From Heliocidaris erythrogramma (taxonomy: Eukaryota; Echinodermata; Echinoidea; Camarodonta; Echinometridae): a stretch of 64,000 bases of DNA. Position 1 is the first letter of the stretch, and every line of letters begins with the position of its first letter. The notes below the pieces were generated by a model that had not been told where the DNA came from, did not search any database, and saw nothing but the letters and a program-made list of their open reading frames with translations. Both the position numbers and the translations under genes were made by a program. Positions 52,439-64,000 of this stretch are shown here, in pieces. The DNA is taken from NCBI GenBank assembly GCA_025617745.1, contig CM046856.1, positions 33,288,208 to 33,352,207 on the forward strand, in the 5' to 3' direction.

Positions 52439-53899
52439 TATATTATATCTATAGTTCAGCTCTGTTCTATCCACGGGCATAGACACGCAATCATCCATTG
52501 TTGGGGGGGGATCTATTCATTATCCCCCCACTAACAATAGAAAGTGTGTATGTATCTATGCCACTGGTTCTATCCAACATGTTACTATACACACAGTCCA
52601 ATTTTTCCCCTTTCATTTGTTACTCTACACCATACTCATCCACAATTCAATGTTAGGCTGTTTACAGATGATATTAACCAACATTTCCCCCTAAATCATA
52701 CACAAATAAATGTGACTATGATACGAAACCAAAACAAAAGGACAAGATCTGTTTAAAAGTTTATGACTGGCAATTCAAGAGTCCTTGGGTTATACACTGC
52801 ATCAGGTTACAGCAGACGTGCATTTGTTATCGAGGAGGTACAGTGTTACTTTACCTGTACGTCTATACTGTACCAACAACCTGTGTAATCTGAATGACAA
52901 TTAATCATTAAAGTTAAAGGGAAAAAGCTGATAAGTTCACCAATTGACGTTAAAGATATCAGAAATTAACTTTATAAATTTAGAACACCATGATCATACA
53001 AATATAAATGACTGCTGTAACCATCGTCTTGAAATGAACCTGCTATGCTAACTATTTCTATACGAGGCTGGCAAAGTTTGTTATTTCTCCAATTGTGATT
53101 TAAGCCAGGAGCTTCAATCAAATTCTAAAAAGAAATATATACTGTACATTGATTAAAGTCACTGATCTGTTTAAAATAGGTGATTTAAATCAGGAATGAT
53201 TTTTTTTCTCACAAACCCTACTTACATGTCAAAATGTGATACCAATATTTAAATGATTTAGAATTACAACAAACAAGGTGATAAATATGGCATGTTGCAT
53301 AAAATAAATCATAATCCTTTACAAATTTAATTTCTTTCTTTACTACTCTGAGAACATCTTTTGCTGTTGAAAGCTTCAAAACTTTAATGAAATGAGTGTT
53401 ATTTGACCTGCTTCAGCTTTAATGGTCCCACTTACAGGCAGGAAACTCTCCTAAAATGTCAAGTAACCTTGGGATTTTTTTTATCTGAAATTCTAAATTA
53501 CTAAACTTGTTGTTAAAGTAAACAAACTGTCAATTTTGAGATGGGGAAAAACACTTGATTTCCAATTTTGGTTTGTCTATATTGATGTTGATTGTAAAAA
53601 ATATACTGAGGAAGTAAGTCAAGAGTTGCATTATTGCCACAGATGATCAAGTGAATCTTGGTTTCGTAACCTTGTCTTGACCCACATGTGTTATGTACTT
53701 TCGTAAAGAGCAATAGAGACCATAATCTTTATAAATAATACATGTACAAACATATATACTATAACCTATTTATAGAGAGAAACTTTACACATCTGCGCAT
53801 GCTCAAAGCCACATACATATGCACATTCAAAGCTCACCGACCCTATTCTGTGCCGACAGAAAGAGTTTGTGAGGACTCTCTTATTATTTTAGCTCCCGT

Positions 53900-54084
53900 T
53901 ATTACAAAACCTAATAATCCTAATTTCCCGTTATTTTCAGGCAGCCAATCAAAGCTCGTTATATTTCGCGCGCTTTGCTCCTTTAGTTTCCGGTTATATT
54001 GCTCGATTTCGGCTTTCTGTTCATTCTTGCGGTATACTCTGATGAGTGCAAGATGAAAAGCTTCAGTATGTCTCTCTTCCATGC
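53900..54084. mobile_element. Partial copy of MITE family A
   Basis: The right end (54084 inward) matches the family A terminal repeat, and about 130 bp of interior aligns in reverse orientation with 5600-5720 (shared AATGAACAGAAAG and AAATATAACGAGCT on the minus strand). The left terminus is not found, so the boundary near 53900 is approximate. A 101-codon minus-strand frame crosses it but is shared with the other repeats only at the DNA level. Confidence 0.5.
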
Positions 54085-54487
54085 CATTTATAATCTTTTT
54101 ATTTATTTGTATTAATCGTGTGAATGTGATTAACTGGAAAGAAAGCACAATATTTTTAAAAAAGAATACTTTTGGACCAAGTGGTCTTCAGGAATCACCA
54201 AGAATTTTTTTCTCATATTTAAACAAGATAAACCAATTTAATATTTTTAAAATGTTGTCTTACTTTTGACAGAGGAAGGAGGCACTATATTCAAAGGGTA
54301 ACACATCCTGATGACAAATTGGGTTTAATACCAGTAGAAAAGTAGGACAAACAGATAGAAATATAGGTGAAAATTTGAGGAAAATCTGATGCAAGGATAA
54401 CAAAGTCTTCAATTTTTAGAGTTGCTGCTCAAACACAACCTGGCAACTCTGTCATTTCTCCATCTGAATATTACTATTTAACTCTGA

Positions 54488-54785
54488 ATACTGTAAACAT
54501 TAATTTTTGTGGGTTTCGTGCTATTTTCGGAAAGCGCGAATTCTAGAACTCGCGAAAATATTAGCATGATTTCCTATGCGGTTTGAATTGTGCGCTTCAG
54601 CACATAAATATGTGTGTCCAATTCCTTTTCGAGCGCATGTGTGTATGCTACGTGTGTATAAATTAATAAATGGAGTGGGTGTACATATGAGAGAGCAATT
54701 GTGCAGCGCGAATTTAAGAACCCGCGAATATGTTTTGGGGTCGTTCAGCGCGAAAATTTAATCGTGCAAAATAACAGCGTACGCA
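54488..54785. repeat. Repeat-like block with CGCGAA motifs
   Basis: The block opens with ACTGTAAACATTAATTTTTG and repeatedly shows GCGCGAA or CGCGAA and TTCGTG, ending near GCGTACGCAGTAAG. The CpG-rich motifs and inverted character suggest a mobile-element relic. The ends are not secure. Confidence 0.35.
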
Positions 54786-55062
54786 GTAAGTAGGATATTG
54801 GCATGATTATTAATGATTGCAACGTTTATTTTCCCTTTGATTCGCATACATCTTCACCTCTAAAAGAAAATGGTGGGTGAACCCAATAATAATTGTATAA
54901 AGAAAATAATTGAGTATGCAAATTATATTGGCAGGTATATTTTGAGGATTAATGACATTATTTTATGAGGATAATTCTTTGACGGGAAACCAAAGACAGC
55001 CCAGTCTTGAAGACAGGTTAACCAAATTTGTTAACCGAATTTGTAAATAATTTCAACAATAC

Positions 55063-55104
55063 AGCAGTAGGTATTGTGAGCTAAGCAGTAGGTATTGTGA
55101 GCTA
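55063..55104. repeat. Two tandem copies of a 21-bp unit
   Basis: AGCAGTAGGTATTGTGAGCT occurs twice with one base between the copies. A minor local duplication. Confidence 0.75.
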
Positions 55105-55413
55105 TCTTCATATGATGTGGAAACAGTGGATGGGTTAGAACATGTTTTAGTGCAAACTCAATATCTGACCTATTTCAGCCCATTAAATGATAGGAATACT
55201 CTGGAACAAATTCAGGATTAGTCGTGCATGCATCATACCTTCTTCAAAAGTAGAGAAAAACCCACTTTCAAAACAAATCTTGCACGCCTAAAGCTTGTAT
55301 ATGCTGCTTACCATAACTAATCAGAGACATTTCAAGTTTCAATCTATAGGTTTCATCCAAAATTATCTTGTGCTTCATGTTCAACAGATTAATGACTAAA
55401 TTTTATCTTTGTG

Positions 55414-55574
55414 CAGTTCTGGGCCCTGTTTCATAGACTTGTTATCAATAACAACTGCCAAATTTCTATGACAAATTTGCTGTCAGCCAATCAGATTCAA
55501 GGATTTCAGTAGCTTATAACAATTATGGCAACTTGTTACTGATAACAAGTTTTATGAAGCGGAGCCCTGAACTG
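55414..55574. mobile_element. 161-bp MITE with GGGCYC-type ends
   Basis: The inverted ends are CAGTTCTGGGCCCTGTTTCA and, from the right, CAGTTCAGGGCTCCGCTTCA. ACTTGTTATCARTAACA follows in both arms. About 50 bp of arm is recognisable. No coding capacity. Confidence 0.7.
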
Positions 55575-56376
55575 AATTGTTAAAAATGTGAAGTGGCCTG
55601 TCCAAGACACACAGAAGTTAAACAATTTATTGAATGTTTAATGTACAGATTGGATAGCCCAATGACACGTGGCAAATCACAAGGATAATTGCAATACACA
55701 TATTCAGCAGCTCCCTGTTGCATACGTGTGTGATGCAATTATAGAAAGTAAGGGAACATGCAAATGATTTCTTTCTATAAACAGAAATGCTAATGCACCT
55801 CTCGAGTCTGGAGGGCAGAAGAAGCAGAAACAAACACATCTCGAGCCTTAATTGAAACTAAAGCCTGGAGTTGCCTAATTAGGTTAAAATGACAAGTTTA
55901 TGGTCCAGGGTTCCACATTGACTGGGAATAAGGCAGATATTAACCAGGTTTTATAGCCTCTTTCAGACCAGAGTGCAGCTCCTTCAACAATGCCCCAATC
56001 ACATGCGACAGGCTTCAGCTCCAGTTTTTACAGCAACTCTCTGCATCTTTCCTACTGAACAAGAAAAGTGCAATGTATGCTTTGAATAGCAGTTTTTTCC
56101 TTCTTTGTGTTGAAATTGTCTCAGTCATAACATTTTTGTCATTTGATCATCTGTTGAAATTGGAGTGGGTTATTTTTTTTACTTTCTGTGAAGACAGAAA
56201 TATTTTTTGTCATAATATTCTTTTCTCTTATAGAAAAGGCAATGAGAAAAGAGCGCAGTATTTGTAGGAAACACATTGAAACTCCGACTTTGTGCGGTTT
56301 TAGTCTCCCAAACCTTATAACTAGCTGTCCACAGGTCCACATAATCAAAACCGTCATGTCTGTAAACCTGAAAAGT

Positions 56377-56895
56377 GGTGGGTATGTGCCGCCTGCAAGA
56401 CAAAAAAAGGGGGGCTTTGGAACGACCGTATCATGAAAAGGATGGCCTTCGGAACTACTACATTTTTTAAAACAGGGCTCTTTGGAACTGGATTACAATA
56501 TAAATATGATGCTACGGAACTGGGCATTGTTTCATCAAACCGTCATATGTACAGGTTCGCCGTCATCCCATTGAAACGCATGTTAATTATGATACAAGCG
56601 TTTCAATGGGATGTCGGTGAACTTGTACTTATGACCGTTTGATGAAACGCTACCCTGGTTTCCACACACACGCTCCCATTCGCTAAATACATTGTGTGTC
56701 ATGGCAAGTCTATGGTGTCTTCGAAACAGGCCAGGGCGGGGAAGGCCAGAACGGCCGGAACGACGGAATGAAAAAAAAAGCGGTGCTTTGGAATGGTTTT
56801 CTCTCTTCTTTTTCTCAACAAGAAAAAAAATGATATGCTTTGGAACAGAAATTTGAGTGTTAAATTGAGGATCTTCTGGGCGGCACATACCCCCC
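56377..56895. mobile_element. 519-bp inverted-end element containing a nested MITE
   Basis: The ends GGTGGGTATGTGCCGCC and, from the right, GGGGGGTATGTGCCGCC are inverted. The interior repeats the phrase CTTTGGAAC in both orientations' flanks. A separate hairpin element (56522-56655) sits inside. Confidence 0.6.
56522..56655. mobile_element. 134-bp hairpin MITE nested in a larger element
   Basis: The left arm GGGCATTGTTTCATCAAACC and the right arm (inverted, starting GGGTAGCGTTTCATCAAACG) match over about 60 bp, through CATCCCATTGAAACGC. The loop is very short. It is nested within 56377-56895, so it is probably the younger insertion. Confidence 0.75.
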
Positions 56896-56986
56896 GCACA
56901 CTATATACTGAGTGCCCCCCCCCCCTTTTGGTTTCTGAACCTTCACTCCTGTGAACCTTCAGCCAACAGTTGTCTCATGGGCATTT

Positions 56987-57884
56987 AGTTCAATAATCTC
57001 CAACCTGTGAGAGCTTCGGGAAAGATAGGCCATCTGCAGATTTGCTAAACCGTGCAAAACTATTTCATCAGATTTCTTTAATTTTGGTGATAAATAAGCA
57101 AGATATTGGAATAACTGTCAGATGCCCCAAGGACCAAAACCTTTGGTGTCCTGAACATTTTGGTCTTGTGAACCTTCAGTCAAGTACAGTCTCATGAGAA
57201 TTTAGTTCCGGCTAACTGTCAAAAGCTCAGAAACCTTTGATCTCCTAACATTCATTTTTGTGAGCCTACAGGCAAATGGGAAGTCCCTGTTACAAAGTTC
57301 TTGTAGGTTTCAAGCCCATCTACAGGAATGGCAACGGAAACAATAATAAGGAAATAAAGTAAGACTCTATTCATATTTTAAAATAGATGACTTCAAAAGA
57401 AAATTGTGTGTGTGTGCACAGATACATGTATACAATCATGAAGCTACATGATATAATGAAAGAAACGTGGCATAATTTAGGTTACAACCAGGGTATCTAT
57501 ATAATTTTTAATCTCTGATTCTCAGTCTACATAACATCAGCTTTAAATATCTTGCTTATTTATCACCAAAATTAAAGAAATCTGATGAAATAGTTTTGCA
57601 CGGTTTAGCAAACCTGCAGATGGCCATCTTTCCCGAATCTCTCTGCTCTTCATTTCATATTTGTGACTTCATGTCTTTCATGCATTATTTTCTCAAATAA
57701 AATGTCTATTGTAGAGAAGATCACCCTTTGCGCATACAACCTCTGATAACGTCTCACCAAAATAAAAATTAAAAATTCAATGTGAATGGGGTATACATGT
57801 CTTCCGGAAGTTTGCCCATTACTCTATCTTACTCTTTATTGATAACATAGCTACTGATTGTCACAGGTTGGAGATTATTGAACT
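56987..57884. mobile_element. About 900-bp inverted-repeat element with one interrupted arm
   Basis: The outer 24 bp (starting AGTTCAATAATCTCCAACCT) are perfectly inverted at 56987-57010 and 57861-57884. The arms continue as 57011-57107 and 57643-57548 (shared TTCGGGAAAGAT, GCAAAACTATTTCATCAGAT). The right arm carries about 215 bp of extra sequence (57646-57860) between its outer and inner parts. No transposase is present. Confidence 0.7.
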
Positions 57885-58029
57885 TTTCAGCAGAATTGCT
57901 GGTCGTTATTAATTACCTCATTCTACTCATGGCCTTAAGAGTATACTCTATTCTACTCTACTATATGAGGCAGCGCTATGCTCTTTATGCATATCATTCC
58001 AGTAAAGTACAAAATGCTTAAATTCATGG

Positions 58030-59760
58030 AGATATGATATGATATGATATGATTGTATTTATTTACCAATAACAAGATGCAATACATTATAATATTTACA
58101 ATATTTACAGGAAAATATTACATAATTAGAACAGGGCAAAAACACGAAAAAGAAAATGGTAAAATGGAACCAGAAAATAGCACAAGTGCTAGTCAGGTCC
58201 GGCCCCAGGTTTAAGATTTGCTTATGAAAATGCAAGTTATCATTCGATATATATAAGCATGTGATTTTAACTAATATGAACAATAGTTATCACATTAAAC
58301 AATGAATAATAAAAAAAACACTGATTTACGAAGCTAACTAAAATTCCATCAGTCTAATACTATATACATGTACATTAATTAACTAAAGGTGGGTTGTAGA
58401 ATTTTATCTATGATTAAATTATCTTTTAAAATTAATGATTATCATTTAACAACAACTGCATTACAGCATTGCGAAAACCTGTTCTTGTATTTTCTATTCT
58501 TATACCACAAGGGAGTTTATTCCAACAATTGCTACCTACAAATGACATTGAAAATTTACCGAGTCGTTTTAAAATGCGGAAGGTGCAACTGTCCTCCTAC
58601 CCTTTGTCTCGCTGAATAACTGTGTTGTATGATGTCGCAATAATCAACTAGGGAGTGAGGTAAGTTTCTATGCACCAAATCAAACATGAAAGTTGCTACT
58701 GCTAGATGATATAACTTAAACACATTTAAGATTCTCATAGATTGGAATAATGGTCTCGAGTGGGATCTGAAAAACTAAAGGTAATAGCATGCATTGCCAT
58801 CTTTTGTGTATAGAGTATACATTGAAGTTTTGTTTTATAAGTGCTCCCCCATACTTCAATACCGTATGTAATATGCGGTTGTTTTAGAGCTTTATACAAC
58901 AATATCAGAGTGTGTGTCAGCATGAAATGCCTCAGCCTAAACAAGATACCGACTTTTTTTCCTTATACTGCTATTTACCTGTTGAATATGGGGTTTCCAA
59001 GTCAAGTGTTTATCAATATGTATACCAACAAAAGTAGCAACATCAACCTCTCATATATCCTTCTCAAATATTTCAAGTCTTCCTCTTAAAAAGGGCCTCA
59101 TCGATCCTTCGACTGCTTAGAAGCATGAAATTTGTTTTCACGCAGTTGATTGTAAGTCTATTTGCAAAACACCATTCTTGAACTAGATGTAAATTTGCAT
59201 TAATTTCATGCACATCAATGATGTGCTGGTGAGGTGGAAAGGTATGAAATAGATTCGAATCATCGGCAAATAGCCTAAAGTTAAAAAAGTCTGTGACTAG
59301 TGGTAAATCATTTATATAAATAAAAAATAGAGTAGGGCCTAAAACAGACCCTTGCGGAACTCCGCATTTGATTTGCCTCTTGTCTGATAGTGTATCCCCA
59401 ATTTTAACAAATTGGAATCGATTTTGAAAGTAACTATGGAACCATTGCAAAGGCAAACCTCATTTATGTAACAAATTACTGTGATCAATTGTATCAAAGC
59501 TTTTTGGAAATCAATGAATATTCCAAGTGTACATTGCCCATCATCAATGGATCGTAATGTATTATTAATCAAATATATCACTGAGAGCTTCGTACTGTAC
59601 TTCTTTCTAAAACCATACTGATGCTGATACAATATCTGATTTGTTTCCAAAAAATGTAGCAGTCTTATATTTACAATCTTTTCAAATATCTTACATATAA
59701 CAGGTAAAACAGATATCGGTCTATAATTGATAGTAAATTATTTTTTTCCAAACTGTTCAT
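58030..59760 (-). pseudogene. Decayed non-LTR retrotransposon (reverse-transcriptase fragment)
   Basis: Read on the minus strand, the sequence shows in order NYRPISVLPVICKIFEKI (near 59735), QYGFRKKYST, FIDFQKAFDTIDH (across a frameshift near 59510), CGVPQGSVLGP, FADDSN (the catalytic-type motif) and a thumb/C-terminal part with ITYGIEVWGS and a closing TR segment, then a short 3' part ending in GATAT-type pentamers (58031-58051). The motifs place it in the Jockey/CR1-like group of LINEs. It is 5'-truncated, lacks the endonuclease and has a frameshift and stops, so it is dead. The pentamer tail marks its 3' end. Confidence 0.88.
58031..58051. repeat. GATAT pentamer repeat, LINE 3' tail
   Basis: About four tandem GATAT units abut the 3' end of the minus-strand reverse-transcriptase relic. 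CR1-like LINEs commonly end in short tandem repeats rather than poly(A). Confidence 0.7.
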
Positions 59761-59769
59761 GCTTGTTGC

Positions 59770-60700
59770 TACCTAACCCTCCTTACAAATATATAGACAG
59801 GTATGGCATCATTTTTTCCCTCATCCATAAAGATTGCACACTATGGCTTAAAATTTTAGATAACTAGCAAAAGCATGGATTAACATGTACATGACAAACA
59901 CACAAAAAAGGATTGTATAAGGTTACTTATTTTGTCAAGTACGCTGTAATCTTTTTAAACAATTAAATATGCCACATTAATTAAGTTTTGTTTTACAAAT
60001 TTCTTTTTATTGCAATGAATCTTTTTGTGTTAAACATTTCATTTAGTATTTGATCTTCTTATTGGGATCATTTTGGCTTCTATTTCTGTTATTTTACATT
60101 CATTTAACCTCCCTCCCATCCCATTACACTAGATAGCAGATATTAATATAACAGCTATTAAAATTTGAGGGCATATTTTGCCTTGTAATACTAAAGTGAT
60201 ATCATATCAACACAAAACTTATTCCAGTCAAGTACACTCAACTTCTAAAGCACTAATGAGCACATACATATATCATGGCATTTATGCAATGACATTTCGT
60301 TGTAGGTCCAAGACCCTGGATAAATCTTGACTACAGAATCCAAGTCCAACTACTAATTGGGTGCTAAGCAGTACTCACTGCTTGTGACACAAATCATAAT
60401 GAAGAACTGTATAAAAGAGACAACACAAAGTTTCTGCTTGCAGACTGGTGCGAATATTCTTCTATCACTTCATTGTCACAATCTTTCGACTAATATGAGA
60501 AATGAAGGCTATCCCTCCACAGATATGACATTGTCCATATTCCTGTAAAGTGTCAATCATTGTTTTCCCTTCTAAGATACCATCTCTCTGTCCACCACAA
60601 GTACCACACCCCCTTACTGATATCATCTGTATCATCAGCACAGAACAAACACTTAAGGAATAAGAAGAGGAAACAATATGCCACTCTTAAATAAGCCACA
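59770..60700. other. No feature seen
   Basis: AT-rich sequence between the LINE relic and the TU-like element, without coding signal or clear repeats. Confidence 0.5.
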
Positions 60701-60712
60701 AGCTGTGTTGCC

Positions 60713-62709
60713 GGGGTCATCCCTGTAGTTAGCGGGTCCGATAGACCGACACCCAATAGATAGAAGGTTCGATAGACCGAATGTACGAGAGGGTCCAGTA
60801 GACAGAAGGTTCTATAGACCGAATCGGCAGGAGGGTCCAATAGTCCGAAGGTTCTATAGATCGAATGACCAACGGGTCCGATAGTCAGAAGGTCCGATAG
60901 ATAGAAGGTTCTATAGACCGAATCGGCAAAAGGGTCCGATAGTCCGAAGGTTCAGTAGGGGTCCGATAGTTAGAAGGTCCGACAGACCAACAATAAATAC
61001 GTAAAAAGGGTAAATAGTGGATAAAATGATAAGTGGGTAAAAAATAGGTGGTTAAAATAAGTGGGGGCGTTATGTTTTCAGATGTTTTCAAATGTGGGGG
61101 CGGGAATATACCCCCCTCCCACATTTCATGCCTGACTCAGGGGGTTCCAACCAAAGAAAAAGCAAAAAAGGAAGAGGTTGAAAAGGTTGAAAAGGAAAGA
61201 AGGAAAGAAGAGAAAAAGAAAAGAAGAGATCAGAAAGGAAAGAGAAGAAAACAAAAATTCGGTCACTAGCATTATTAGGGTTATTTACCAATGCCCATTA
61301 TATTTTCATTATTGATATTAGTTATTAATATAATCGCCATATTTATGTATATAAACCAATGCCAATTATATTCATAAGTCATATGCTTATGGAAGTTATT
61401 TGGTTTGCATCTTGAATCTCTAGCTAATGTTATGCTATTTTTCTACTCAAAGAATGTTGGCAACATAACTGAAAGGAACCGAGCAGCAAGTTGACCTAAA
61501 GGGGGGCTAAAGAGATGAATTTTCAGAAATAATGGCCTGTGACAATAGTCTCTTCCCAATATGAGAACGGAAGATAATATGTTACACAGATTATGAGAAC
61601 GGAATAACAATACGCTATAGAACCTATTCTCAGGATACAAAATTCTTCTTTTTTTCTCTCTCTCTCGCTCATACAATCAAGAAACTAGGCCTAGAATGTT
61701 CTTGCAGCAAGCACCTCTTACGTCCTGCAGCAACAAGAAGCCCGAATATCATAATATTCGGGCAGTGAGGTATCCGACTATTCTCGAATTACCAAAATAT
61801 CACCTGACAACCCTAATTTATGGAAACGCCCCCCCCCCCCCCCAAGAAGGTGGTAGGGCATAATTGAAACAAAGTCATTTTTATTGGTCAGAATCTTTTG
61901 TTGTCAGAATCTTATCTTTGGTTACTTTTCATGAAAATTCAACTATAAAGTGTGGTGTGCACCCCATAAGATTTCTTTGTTTAAAGCTGCCCTTTCTTCA
62001 GCTTGCTCCACTAGAAAAAAATGCTTCGGGCATGATGGGCCTCAGGGCTTTAGTGTGCACCATATAATTAGATTTCCATGTTTCAAAAAATGGTCAGCGT
62101 TCCCCATTGCCAATACATCGGTTTAGTGGCAAAATTAACCGGGGGCTGAGCTGCATGGGTGGACCACCCCCGCCCCACGGTGATGATGATGATGCTCTGA
62201 TAAAAATACTTTTAACATGTTGAAAATGTATAAAACAAAACTTTAAATTAAGTTACCCATTTTTTTTGGGGGGGGGGAGGGTGGGCCTACAGACCTAGTG
62301 CATCGGTTTATTACAATACACATAGAAGAAGATAAGGCATTACCCTTTTCCTCTTATTAGATAAAACTATTAAAAACTTATTGTATCCACTTATTTTACC
62401 TTTTTTACATTATTGTCGGTCTATCGGACCTTCTAACTATCGGACCCCTACTGAACCTTCGGACTATCGGACCCTTTTGCCGATTCGGTCTATCGAACCT
62501 TCTATCTATCGGACCTTCTGACTATCGGACCCCGCTGGACATTCGATCTATAGAACCTTCGGACTATCGGACCCTCCACCGATTCGGTCTATAGAACCGT
62601 CTGTCTATTGGACCCTCTCGTACATTCGGTCTATCGAACCTTCTATCTATTGGGTGTCGGTCTATCGGACCCGCTAACTATCGGACCTTCTAGCTATAGG
62701 GCTGTAACC
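60713..62709. mobile_element. TU-like foldback transposon, 1997 bp
   Basis: Two long inverted arms (about 60713-61035 and 62380-62709) are built from tandem 15-17-bp subrepeats of the type GGTCCGATAGNNNGAAG and GGTTCTATAGACCGAA. The arms enclose about 1.35 kb of unrelated sequence. The perfect 8-bp duplication GTGTTGCC flanks the element (60705-60712 and 62710-62717). This architecture (long arms, tandem outer subrepeats, 8-bp duplication) is that of the TU foldback elements described from sea urchin. No transposase frame is seen; an 8-bp target fits hAT-type mobilisation. Termini match only about 11 of 16 bases. Confidence 0.88.
61740..61763. repeat. Perfect hairpin inside the TU-like element
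   Basis: GCCCGAATAT and its reverse complement are separated by CATA. It could be a small nested element or a structural feature of the core. Confidence 0.6.
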
Positions 62710-62717
62710 GTGTTGCC

Positions 62718-64000
62718 ACTAACCATGCTCTGAAATATAGGAGTTTCTTGCATTCATTTTTGCAAAATTGTATAATCATTTTACCTCACAACTCACTATC
62801 CATGAAGTTCCAAATGTTGCTGGGCTGCTCATTTGAGGACCCCATAGGAAACAAGTATAACAGCCTTCATGGTAAGCCTGTCAAGTTATCATTTTGTTAA
62901 CATGTGTCTCATTGTTCTGGATGTACTTGAAAAGTGAAACAAAATGGAATCAAATGAAGCAATATGTAGTATCCATAAAAGCAAAGTGAATAAATCTCTT
63001 CTAAAAATTATAATATGCTAAGAGTCCACACTAAATCAACATTTTGAAAAGGAACTTCTGACAAGTACTTTTCCAAATATATCTCACTTCTTATCGTTTA
63101 ACTTATCCAGGACTATTCCTGTTCACACTACGGGAGTTCTATTTCCCTAGAAACCTGAAACGGCTCAATTCTTGTAACGCTCCTATGTGCATTCATGATT
63201 GATTTGATATATATATGCATCAGTATCCTGAAATCAAATGCATGCAAATGAAATTCAAAGCCTTGCATGTATGAACATGAAAGTGCACAGAAAATGGAGA
63301 AGATTAGGCCTATGTCGTTGATCATCCGTTCACTGAATAGGAAAAACATGGAGGAGGGAAGAAGGCTCGATGGTAAAGATATGGTCCTGAAACCATAAGA
63401 CTGTAGCTTCCACACCCAGAGAGCTATTTTCAACTAGTCTGGATTTGATAGAAAATACAGTCATCCATGTATCTGTGACCATAGTCTCAAGCATAGTACT
63501 GAATTATCAAATGAATTCCTTCTACATTTGATCTCAAACTAGAATTATTTGTCAAAGATCCAATGCCTGTATTTTGCAATCAATTGCATAGTTATTTCCT
63601 ACTACAATGTGTCTCTAAATACTAATACCTGAAGAGATCATGCGGCTACGACTATGTAACTTACATGTACATATCACAAGATATGTCTATTTATCTGATG
63701 CCAAAATATCTGAATCATATAGCCTACCATCATATGTTATTTTTTAATACAACAAAAAATATATAGTTAATACCAGAAATACTTAAAATGGAAAGAATCA
63801 CTTTGCTACTTTGAAAATTGGAAATAGAGATGAAAGTCTTTTGATTTCAGAGAGAAATTGAACATGCAGTGTTTCAGAAAAGAAAATGTGTCATTTCTTT
63901 GAAATGTTACATTTTTGTTCTACTCTCACAATTAGATAAATGTAGAGAGATTTTCTTCAGTCTTGGAATAAAATAGGACCTCCTACGTTTTTGCTCAATG
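62718..64000. other. No feature seen
   Basis: AT-rich flank beyond the TU-like element. Frames are short and unrecognised. Confidence 0.5.

Noticed and set aside
53843-54148. A 101-codon minus-strand frame (RKNEQKAEIEQYNRKLKEQ)
   Set aside because: It looked protein-like, but the homologous DNA at 5580-5720 has stops in that frame, and the segment is part of MITE family A.
56583-56888. Possible gene in a 101-codon minus-strand frame
   Set aside because: It spans the arms of the nested inverted-repeat elements and has no recognisable domain.
1-64000. Bacterial-type systems (CRISPR, operons, phage), tRNA or rRNA genes
   Set aside because: I found no array of spaced identical repeats, no operon-like gene packing and no complete tRNA cloverleaf; the tRNA-like boxes at 34133 and 46310 belong to SINEs.

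Overview
This is animal nuclear DNA: AT-rich, rich in microsatellites, and dominated by one widely spread gene on the minus strand. I recognise that gene as an odd-skipped related (Osr/Odd/Bowl) C2H2 zinc-finger transcription factor. Its three coding exons lie at 38629-38542, 20652-19992 and 5475-5097. They join in frame through consensus GT/AG introns of about 17.9 kb and 14.5 kb and give a predicted 375-residue protein with five zinc fingers and a C-terminal polyalanine run. The first exon is only 88 nt. I found it by its splice phase, its donor site and an in-frame stop just upstream of its ATG. No other cellular gene is supported.

The best fit for the organism is an invertebrate deuterostome, most likely a sea urchin. 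The strongest hint is a TU-like foldback transposon at 60713-62709, with tandem subrepeats in its inverted arms and an 8-bp target duplication. TU elements were first described from Strongylocentrotus purpuratus. The short-range duplications also resemble what a highly polymorphic genome gives on assembly. The species itself cannot be fixed from the sequence.

Layout: 1-2220, downstream flank with no gene seen. 2225-5096, probable 3' UTR with a candidate poly(A) signal. 5097-5475, last coding exon. 5476-19991, intron 2, with two DNA-transposon relics and a candidate regulatory cluster (three GATAAG, one Ets-like and two forkhead-like sites near 9300-9460). 19992-20652, middle coding exon. 20653-38541, intron 1, with a roughly 600-bp polypyrimidine tract, purine repeats, several small inverted-repeat transposons, a tRNA-related SINE and recent duplications. 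38542-38629, first coding exon. 38630-39900, leader and promoter region, relatively GC-rich. 39900-64000, upstream intergenic DNA packed with mobile elements: hairpin MITEs, a Tc1-like element with long inverted repeats, a SINE, a decayed non-LTR reverse transcriptase and the TU-like element.

The window is therefore one developmental transcription-factor locus with long introns in a field of mostly non-autonomous transposons. The most informative non-coding observation is at 29559-30145. Two almost identical 253-bp copies stand in tandem, and only the second carries a 79-bp hairpin element at a TA site. This is an empty-site/filled-site pair inside one sequence, and it points either to a very recent duplication or to two haplotypes assembled side by side.
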